From: Nautilus pompilius
Taxonomy: Eukaryota > Mollusca > Cephalopoda > Nautilida > Nautilidae
Length of the DNA: 64,000 nt
Direction: 5' to 3'
Assembly: GCA_018389105.1 (NCBI GenBank)
Contig: JACATO010001534.1
Location: forward strand, 10,001-74,000
Shown: one piece after another, positions 24,801-36,000 of the stretch
Layout: every line of letters starts with the position of its first letter
Numbering within the stretch: the first letter of the stretch is position 1
Program-made: the position numbers and the translations under genes
Notes under the pieces: generated by a model
What the model was told of the DNA's origin: nothing
Databases searched by the model: none
Seen by the model: only the letters and a program-made list of their open reading frames with translations

Positions 24801-26954
24801 ACCGATTTTTGGATCGGATGTGCCAAGGCTTTTTTTTCCTAAGAGGTTTTTGGCTGGGGAAGCGATTGCTCTAATGGAGTTTGCTCCGACTGAAGCTTTT
24901 GCTTCCATTAACATGGGACGCTTCAGCGTCCATAACTCTGGTTGTTTTTCAGCCAGCAGCACGAGGTGTTTCGGCGCCTCCACCCAGCAATTTTGGCCTT
25001 CATCAGGAGCTCGCTCCACCAGAGGTTTCTGCCATCTCCACTCCCTTCTCTTCAGAGATGCACACACATACACAAACTTTACACACACACACACACACAT
25101 TACAACACCAAAAAATAAAAAAAAGATCAAAGTGGAGTTCTGGGGTATTGGTGTTCCGAGTCTACCATTTGGGGTACCGAACAGGTGCTATGCCCTTTTT
25201 GAGCGTGGTCACCGGGAGTCAGCCTGGTGGGCAGAGGCGCCTGTGTGTTGAGTATCTCTGCTTACTGACAAGTCCTCTGCTTGCAAGAGTGGAGGTGAGG
25301 GAAACGTTTTGCCCTGGGCCCCAATATCTGGCAGGAAAGGTTAGGCATCTCCAGACCGATTTTCTGACTTGAGGTGCTGAGACTTTTTTTTCTCAAAGAG
25401 GTTTTTCGGCTGGGGAAATGATTGCTCTAATGGAGTTTTCACTCCATATCGGGGGCATTTTGCCTCCACAAAACAAGGCGCTTTGGCGCCTCAAAATGGG
25501 TTTCGGCCCGGGTTTTGGTCCCAATAACAAGGTGCTTCAGAACCTCAGGACAGGCTTTGGCCCTCAAACAGATCTTGCTTCACTAGAGGTTTTGACCTCA
25601 TCCAACCCTTTCTCTTTGGAGATATACACACAGACACAAACTTTACACTGCCTTACACATAGCAAACAACCAACAACAAAAAAAAAGATCAAAGCTTGCT
25701 TACTTTTTTGCTCTAGGAGTTAGAATTTTGATGGATTGGCATTGCTGATTTGGTAGGCCCCCAACTGGCTGGGGATGATGTGAATATCAGGTCTCCTAAC
25801 TATGGGAGTGATCATTTGCATGGTCTTCAACTTCAGGTTGGGGGCTACACTTTTTGCTGTAGCTGAAGTGCTACATGGGGGCTTTGCCTCACAGTGAAGC
25901 CTCTGCTCATTCTCCATACTGTTTCTGAAAGGAGTCATGCGCACACCCCAGAATGCACTTTAACATGTGCCCCACCACAAAAAAGAGAGAACTAAGTCTC
26001 AATTTTAATACACAATTTTTCTTGTTTGCATGTTCTTGACTTGCATTGTTTGATTGGTATTTTTCTGTAGGAGGAAGGTTTTGCAGTATGTTTACACACT
26101 GTTGGTGTTTGTTGTGCAGTATAGAGAGTACAAAAAACCACCCTGGCAGGAAGAGAGTTAAATTAACTGAGGCTCATTCAAGCTCCTAAACAGTGCCAGA
26201 ATGGTAGTCATTGTGTTAGTTATGCTATGCTGCTTGTGCTGACCCAGCTTAGGTGTTTCTTTTGAAATGAAATTACCTTTTCTGAAAATATCACTTAGAG
26301 ATATTAAATAGAAATAATTGTTTCTTTTTTTTTGTTTTGTTTTTGAGCACAGTCATTAATGAAATTGTACTATACAACAGGTGCAAGGTTTGTGTGGAAA
26401 GTTCAACTACAAGAAAAATGATGAATTCTTTGGACCTAATGGCGCCCCAGAGGGAGTAAAAACCTTTATTGGAATGTACAGGGATCAGTTATGCAACGAT
26501 AAAGAGAAAGAGATGGCTGGCATATGTGACAGTTTTTACTATGTAAGTAAAAAATTTGCCAATGGTATTACTTAGTTCTCTGTGTGTTGTGCCATTTTTC
26601 TGCTTTATTTTGTCATTTCTTGCATTCTTGAATATTATTATTATTGTTTTCTAGCTTAATAGATGAAAATGATGAATTAAAGAAAACAATCATGACCTTA
26701 AAATAGCCATGAAAAAGTGTTACAGAATTTAAGTGAATACGAGTTGATTTTACCCTTTGTGATGGTCATCATTAATTTTCTTTAAGCATATTTGCTCTAC
26801 AGCTGGAATACTGTGATAAACTGAGATAAAACAATTTATAGAATTGAATGCTGGAGCATACTGTCTTAATGTGAGAGTGAATAAGATGAGGACACATCTT
26901 TAAATTTTATAATTTAATTTAAACTCAGTAAAGCACTCTTGAAATTAATGAACA

Positions 26955-27018
<64 letters not shown>

Positions 27019-30000
27019 GTGATATTAAGAAGTTCATTTGTATCAATGGGATTTTTTCTTTTTTATTTTGAAGAATAAAGAATCTGCTGAAGCAGCATGT
27101 AACTACATTAAAGATGGGCATCTTTTCTCTAGTTGCTATGGTACTGTGGATTATAAGTATTACTACAATTTCTGTTTGAGAGAGATGTGCATTGCCAGTA
27201 ACCATCTTCCAATGTGTATTGCTCTAGAAGGCTACTCTAGAATGTGTGCAGAAGATGGAAGTATAGTAAACTGGCGTGACAATGCCACCATGGTAAAAGA
27301 GTGTGGTAAGTATCTCTCTTTTTAAAAATTTTATTTAAAACTATCTATATTTTATGATTTTGTTTATTACCATTACTTATGTAATTACATTATAGTATTA
27401 TACCACTTAAGGGAAAAAGTGGTTACATCTGAAGCATGATTTTCTTAGTTAAGTAGGAGGATAAACAGACTGGATATAGTACAGATCAGCTTTTTAAAAC
27501 TGTTTCTAGTGCTTCAACATAATGATTATTTAAATTATTTAAGATAAGTAAAGATTCGGTTTGGCTTTGTTTTTAAATGTTTGAAGTTGGATGCAAATCT
27601 TGCTAATGTTTGAAATTACTCCAAGTAATTGAAATTCAAAGTGTTTTTTGTACACTAATTTATCTAGCTGCTTTTCCATACTTGCTCACTTTTAAAACAT
27701 TTTAAATTGTTTTCAAGTACATTTCCCATGCATTCTGTAGATAGTCAAGGCTTATAGACTGCTAAAGTATTCTTCAATTAAGCTATTCTTGTCATCACAG
27801 GTTATGGATGTAATAAGGGATCTGGACTCCAGTACAGAGAGTGTACATCTGCTTGCCAGGGATGTTGCCGTGATGTAGAAGTATTTGATTCCAACTGTGA
27901 TGAAGAATGCATTCCTGGCTGCCACTGTTCTAGCCCAAAATACCTGAATGATGAGAATCAATGTGTTGACATTAATAATTGCACATGCTATGATAAATAT
28001 AATGGTGGCAAAACCTATGACTCAGGATCCAAGATTAGACGCCGTTGTTCTGAATGGTATGTACTTTCACTTTTTTTGCCATAAATTTGCCCTTGCTTAA
28101 TGCTTGTGGCTACATCTGCAATAAATTTCATACTTTAAATATGTAACTTGCATATGTCTTTTGTGTAATAACTTATGATATCTAGAGTTTTGGAGCTTTG
28201 ATTTTTCTATATATTAGTTTTATATTGCAATTTTAAGATAAATTCCATAAGTTGTATATAGAATAAATTATTAAATCTATCATTACAATTTTCCTTCTAT
28301 TTTTCAATAGACAGTTTGCAGTTGTTGAAAGCTACTAAGTACAAATCAAAATGTGATTGATTGTGAAAGATTAAAAGCAATAAAAAAACAATCAACTAAC
28401 CCAGTATTTTACCTGCAAAAGTAAAATAAATGACATGGAGAAATGTCAAATTGTAAGGCATTTTTGTATGTACCATTGTTCATAGAGATTATAGGAATGT
28501 GTCATTTATTAATTACCAGTGAGAGTAATTAGGTAACAGTCAGCAGAAGTGCCTGGTTTGGCATTAACTAAGTGAGAATTTCACTCTTGGAATTCTTCTG
28601 TATTGCCAGTGCTGTGTCTGTCTCAGCAGTGGAAGCAACACTAGCTAAAAAGTATTGTTAATTGGTCTGGAACCACCAAAATTCCTCATTTCTAGGACAT
28701 TTCTAAGCAGTAATGTTATTCTGCAGACAGAAATTTGACAAGAATTGATGACAATAATACTTTGGATCATTAACCCATTCAGAATTTTTCCTCTTAGATT
28801 GATGGCTGGCTTTCACAAAATGTTTATCAACAAAAGTTAAATTTTACTAGTCATCATTGAAGAGTTTAATTTTTACTTAGTCTCTTTATAAGTAAAAGCT
28901 TCAAAATTTACGCTTAGGTTTATTGTATAAATTTAGCAGCTGTTTGTGTTGAGCGTAACCAGTAGCACTTAGATTAGGTAAAATGGCTGGATGACTGGTC
29001 CAAAACATTAACCAGAATATTTGTAAAGGCCTGGTGGTGGTGTTTGGCTGTATTTATTGTTGATTTGTGTATGGGATGCACATGCATTTTATTCTTGATA
29101 ATTTGAACATCATAGTACTGCATGTACATAAAATAAAGTTTTGATTTGTTTCTATAAAATCAGTTTCAAATCTATTAAATCTAATATTAAATTTCTCTCT
29201 TATTCATGGACTCATAACATGCATTTAATTATTTTTTCGTAAAGTTGTTTTTTTATTCCCCATTTTTTATAGCTTTATAAAATGTGCTTTTTTAGTTGAT
29301 GGGTAATGTTGGACAAAATTCAGGGGAGTCTGGACATGAAACTATCACTTGTATTAAGATTAAATTGTGTGATTTAAAAAGTTTTCTGATGCCATAACAA
29401 GGATTTATTTATTGGAAAACCAAAGATTTAAAAAATAAAAAAATGTTTGGTAGTAAAATCTTTGAGAGGTGATTTTTGTACTTTTCAAATGCTAGGAAAC
29501 TTTTCATAGCACATTGGTTAGATATGTTTTTGATTATTGTCTGTATTTTATCTACATTTTTTCAGCACTTGCTCTAATGGCAAATGGGAATGTACCAAAC
29601 AGTCATGTGAAGAAGTAGCCATTTGTCCCAAAAATCAGATTTGGCTGACTGAATCAGCATCATGTCAAAGTACATGTATGACTTTTACTCATGCAACAGC
29701 CTGTACAGCTGACACTTTTTATGAGGGATGTGGTTGTCCAAATAACATGAGTCTATCACCTGATGTAAGCAAATCATACTTGTTATTTATTTTGCTATCT
29801 TTGACAAACTGAACATACAGATTTTGAATTTGTTTATTTTAGCTGGTTTCTTTGATTATTTTTTTAGTCAAACTACAGTTTTAAACATATGTACTATTGT
29901 GTATTTCATTTCTGGAAATACAAGGCATACTCTAAAGGTTTGTATTTTTTTTAGTTTGAATATTATCATAGTTTAAAACATTATTCAAAAATGAGTAGAT

Positions 30001-33000
30001 TGAATTGATTTAGTATTGGCAGCTTGATGCAGAAGAAAGGTTAAAATTTGACACTCTTTGGAATTGACTAAGCTGATTTAAATCTAACAACATTGTTTCT
30101 TTTACTGTGTTAACGTTTTCTCTGGGTATATCTGAGTGAGAAAGTTTGGAAAAGTCTTTTCATGTAAAAGTTTGAAGTGTCTACATTGCTTTATGCATGA
30201 ACAACAAGACAGCAATATCAAGAAAAGCATCATGGTATACATATTGTCTGTTCATGGAAAACAAAATGAGAAATTTATTAAAAAAATTAAAAAAGGAAAC
30301 CTTTAAAGAAACAAACAAAATATATGATTGTTTGATCTCTGAAGTTATTTTAGTACACTGGAATTTTAAAAGAAAATTATTCTCTGTAAATGACATCAGA
30401 AAATTAGTGCATTGATTAATTTTATATTTTCAGTAATGCAGGCTTAAATATATTTTTTTACTGGTAAAGAATTTCAAATTCAGTAGTTATATTAGTAACT
30501 TTTCTGTATCTCCTACTAATTTTTTTTTTTCAGAGAAAGAAGAAAAACAATATCATTTATAAATTTATTTTCTATGTTCAGAAGATTTTATTTCATAGGG
30601 ACAAGAAAGAAAGTGTCTAAAACATTTTTTAACAATTAGAAGTGTAACTATGGTAAATAAAAGAAATATCCAAACATTGCTTTGCAATAATAATCTAAAC
30701 ATTTACTGTTATTATAAAACTTCAGAAAATGTCAAATGAAGACAAGCAGTGGAGTGAAATTCTTTATGTTAATACTTGGTTAAGTCACCTTATGTAGCAT
30801 GAAAAGTGTATACACTGTTTGGCATTGAATCAAGATGTTGCATCACATTCTGTATAAGAAATTCCTTTAATTCCATCATATTGATATGATATAGATGGGT
30901 TGTTCTTAGCTGATCTACATACTCCCACAAGTGCTTAGTCAGATTTTTGTCAGCACTTTGGAGTATTCAGGGAAGAAGCTGAATGTCTCAATTATTTTTC
31001 CAGTCCATAGTCACACAAAAACTGTCATGTACCACTATTTTTTTGAAGAATATGGGCAATGAATCTTAATTTGTCTTAGTGGTACATTGGTAGGATGTGT
31101 CATTAAAGTGGCATTGCACTTGGCAGCATTGAAATGTCCTTCAATAGACCATCTGTTTTTTCTTCATGCTGCATTGCAGCCAATACCACAAAGATCGTAA
31201 TGGCTGAAGACATTGGGGTTGAAGCTCTTCATTACATCTCCAAGCTTAGAAGTCACATTGCCAGTACTTAGAGGTCTTGCTATACATGTTCTCTGACAAG
31301 ACCTTTGGAAGCATTATATTTCTGTTGGTTTGTAGGAGTTTTTATGGGCTACATACATTATGTAGGCAATTGATGGATATAATGTTGTACTGTTCTTTGG
31401 CTCATTTCTGTTGCATGGGCGATGCCAGCAAGAGAATCTTGACAGTGAGTGCAGACATAGTAAGCAATGTAATGTTTTTGTCATATGTCACTATTGAAGA
31501 CTTCCAGGTTGCTTTTCCTAGCAATAACATTTACCTCAGTAAACTTTATGATAATATTGCCCTCACTGCTACAAGAAATGTTGAGATCTTTAGATCTTTG
31601 CCAGTGAATGTCTCATAACATGGCATCAATTAAATGGAAATATCATGGATCCTACTCGTTTTAGGTATGGTAACTGTGCTCACAGTTCATGTTCCCACCT
31701 AGATGTTCAATATGTACATAATCATAGTTGAAATGTGTAAATTTTGTTCAGATATGGGCATGGCTAAATTAATATAGGAAGACATTGTAATTAATAATAG
31801 GATTAATTATAGAGAATTTGTGAACATTAAAACTAAATAATGGCAACAATGATGATCACATTAATGTTTATTATAGTGAAGAAGGTTGTTGCAGTTAGCA
31901 TAATCTTTTTAATAAGTTTTCTCTAAGTGCCTAAAAATGCATTAACATATCAGTAAGTACTAAATTTTTAAATTAGTTTTGTTTTCTATCAAAGTATATA
32001 TATGTATTTTTTTTTTTCTAATAGGGAAACTGTGTACCGTCGGAAGAATGTCCATGTTTCTATAGGAATAATTGGTATAAACAGAATGAAGTGATAAAGA
32101 TGGGTTGCACAGAGCTGTGAGTAAGATAGAAAATGATGAAAATTATTTATATATTTTTTTAAACAATATGTGTGATTTTATTTTGTCATCATTAAATGAT
32201 GAGTGGCAATCAAATAGAAACTTTTGTATATATTTTTAAAATGTACATAGGAATCTTAAACCAGATTTAGCATAAACATTACTTGACCTTGCTGGAAATC
32301 TAATACATATTTTTCAGTGTTTGTGCATTTGTTTCTTACTCTTTTATGGCCAAATCATAGCACCAAGAGGCCCCAAATTCTGAGTCTAGGTACCTCAGAA
32401 TTTGTGAAAGTTTCAAGATACTGCATGTTGGCCAAAAGCCATTTTTTTCTTGTGCATTGCCAGATACCCAATGTAGTAGTGAATAATTTTAAAATTGGAC
32501 TTTGTGTTGTTACATTATTTTGAGAATCACAATAGTGTTTTGGCCAATGTTTCTGGTGACAGAGTATTGTGGTGACGATAACAAGAAGCATTGAAAAACA
32601 CTTTTCTGAATGTTGTAGCGTCTACATTAAATCAAATACAAACTTGAATTAAAATCAAAAGTTGGCCTTTGACCCAAAATAAAATGCTAAAACATTAGCT
32701 ATGGCTTAAACCTTTCTTAAGTGTTTTGGTGGTTTAAAAACGTTTAATTTTAGTTTTCTTCTTATCAGAAAATTCTCAAATTTTAGTTATTGAATTTCTT
32801 TTTGCCTAGAATAAAATATGCATCTGATATTTTATAATCAAGGATCAACATTTCTTAAAAGCAATGCAGAAATTTAAACTAACCTTTCACCTTTATCTTT
32901 CTTCTAGGAAATGCCAAAACAGGACTTGGATAAAAGAAAAGGAATACGATTGTCTAGGTATCTATTTTACCCTGATAAATGGTGGTGTGATAGCATAAAG

Positions 33001-36000
33001 AAACTTAAAGCCAAGTTGTTTTTTTTTTCTTCAAAAGGCTTTTGTAATTTTTTTTTTTTTTTTTTTTTGCAAAAGGAGAATTTGAGAGAGAAAAATGTTT
33101 CTTTATACAATATTTTTACTTTCTAAATTTGATGTTTTTCAAGCTGCAGGTAAAAAAATTGCAGATTTTATTTTCTAACCATATGCTCTGATGAGGCACT
33201 GAAAATAAGCAGCCAGATTTTTATCTTTTTCCTTTTGATGAAGCTGAGGTTACTAGTGCAAAACACTCAAATGGTTATATCTTTCTTATGCATTGGGTTT
33301 TAAAACTGACTTCCCGAATTAGATTTGTGTACTTTTAGTAGCAGCAAAATGGGGCCTGACTGATTTTATTTGATACAGATATAAACATTTTTGATAGTAT
33401 TAATAACTTTTACAAATATACATTGGAACCTGTGATGCACATTATTTTACTAGATTTAAAAATGTATTGCAGTAACCAAAAGTCATTCTCTGAAGACAGT
33501 TAGTCTATTACTAAATGCGTCTCAGTTTATTCTTTATGCTGTTTTTTAATAAAACAGTAGTGATTGAAAATTATGTAGAGATACCAACCATTCTGGTTTT
33601 TAACTCCAGATTGCACCATTATGATGATACCCTTTAGATCCTGACTTAAAAGAAAAATGTTTTGCAAATTTAGTATAATATGATCCAGTAAATTTGTTAG
33701 GAGGATAGAAGGAAATGACACACTGCCAAGATTGTAGTTGTTTACAAATTTGTACTTTTGCAGCTGTACTCGAGCACTTCCATAGCACTGATTTCTGATG
33801 GTTAAGTTAGCCCATTCAGAATATTTGGACTGTCAGAAAGTTGATGAAACAAAAGCCATCTGGTAAAGCATGTACATCCAAAAAACACTGGTGGTGCAAA
33901 AATTTAAGTCTGGATATATAGTTCAGACTAGTTTTACATTCAATTATCCAAAATAAGTGAAAATCATGCATTTTTAATGCTCTGTACTGCTCTTGGTGGG
34001 GTTGATAAAGCTTCAATAAATGCTGAACAAAAACTGTATTTGAAGTCCAAGATCATCACATGTCAGTTATTGAGTGAGTAAAGGTAATAATAGTCTAACA
34101 ATATTTTTGGATAAAAATTAAATAATTCCAATTTTTTTTTTACCTGATTTTTATTTTTAAGGCTTGCATTTGTATTATATATCAATTAGTGTTTGCATTT
34201 CTGGTTAAGAGAACATTTTGGCAAACATTGTATTTGAATTTAGCAGATTCATATCATAAAAAAAATTATCTCCAGTTTAGAAGCTTTTGGTTAACATTAT
34301 AATATTTTTCTCATTGTTATCATTTCCCTTTATTTATTTATTTTCTAAAATGTTGATAACACTGAAGACTATTGCTGTTCACAAATGATCTTATTTGAAG
34401 TATGTGCTAAACAAACTTTCTATAAAAATAGAGAAACAACACTGTACAATACATATTAATAAAGATCTAAGTGACTATATATGTGCATATAAAGTTTTTT
34501 TTTGGTTGGGAGAAGTTTGTTGTCTTTTAGTAATTTAAAAATATATTTTGGAGATAACTATCATTTAAATTTGACAGAGCTATAAATTTGATTACATTTG
34601 TAACACCATGAGTAAAGATGACAAAATTATTTGTTAAATTCGAAATATTTTATCAGTTTATAAATAACAGCTGAGAGTTGCTTTTAGAAAAATATACCTT
34701 GCATGCATGAAAAATGTTTGTAAGTAAATATTTGCCAGCTGTTGCATGTGGCTATAATGTGTATGATATTAACACTATACAAACAACAGCTAGCCAGCTG
34801 TGCATTAGTGTCTGCTCTAGGCCTGGTTCATTAATATCTGATTCCAACAACAGATACTGTATCTGTTTCTGCGTGGTAATTCTTTATCACTAGAATTCAC
34901 TTTAAGCAGAAATTTAAAAAAAATTTTTTGCATGCTTAAAAAGGGGGTACCTTATCATTCATCTACATTTTAATGTTTTCTGCTTTTTCAAACATTTGAA
35001 AACAAAAAAAAAATTATTTTTTTACAATCTGTTGTTATTTTATTTGGGTGAACCAGTCCTCAGTCACACAAAACAAATCTATTCCATGAGTTAAGTTTTT
35101 GTAGATGTTCTTTGTTGCTGAACTAATCTCCAACTTTAACAACCAATTATGAATGAAGATTAAGATACTTGTTTTTTTTTGTTGAGTATTTTGATGTTTC
35201 CATTTCTTATAACAAATCTTTTGTTTCCTTATAATATTGGAATTTATGATGGACACAAACATTTTAGTTGAAATGTGTTCAAATCTTAAACAAAATTCTT
35301 CAAAATTCACCTTAAAATATGCCACCTGATAAAAAAATAAGCTAAAATATTTTTATTGTAATTTATTCATTGTCTTTAAAAATAATTTTTGGCAAAGCTG
35401 TATATAATTAATCTGCAGTATGCAGTAGTACTGAAACCATTATGATAGAATAAGTTTAATTGTTTACATCAGATTTGTAAAAAATTGCATATTTTCTTAT
35501 GATTGGTTTAGGTTAATGATCTAAAGCTGTTGGATTACTTGCAACTAAATGCATAATACAATGCTTGGCTATTATATAATTTTTTTTACCACTGATTCTT
35601 TATTTTGTTTGATGGTAGAAACCTGTTAATTAAAGAGTTTAGACAAGTTTTGTAAAACTTAAAATCATTTTTACCATAAATTAAAAAATAACAGGTAGCA
35701 ATATTTTGCATAATTTGATGTAATGGCTAGAAACCAAGTTACTGTATTACTGCATTTTTGTCTATGACATTAATGCAATATGTTAAAATGTCTAAGTTAT
35801 TTCTAAACATTTAGAAACATTATTTCATTTTGATTAGGATTTTAAAAATTGCTTTTATTGTCATAGTGTTCTAGTTGTATATAGTTAGTGTTTATCAAGA
35901 TTGCAGTAAGTGAACATTTATTAAACTGGGACCTTATATAAGCTATGGTGGCTGTTTACTTTCGTATAATCATTACTGTACTACATTGTACATCTCTTTA

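Noticed and set aside
24603-25372. Three overlapping open frames of 163-175 codons on both strands
   Set aside because: They coincide with the GC-rich stem-loop array, overlap each other in several frames, and include translated CA repeats; no domain seen.
24560-25950. CRISPR-like array
   Set aside because: Repeats are not identical or regularly spaced with unique spacers, and the DNA is eukaryotic.
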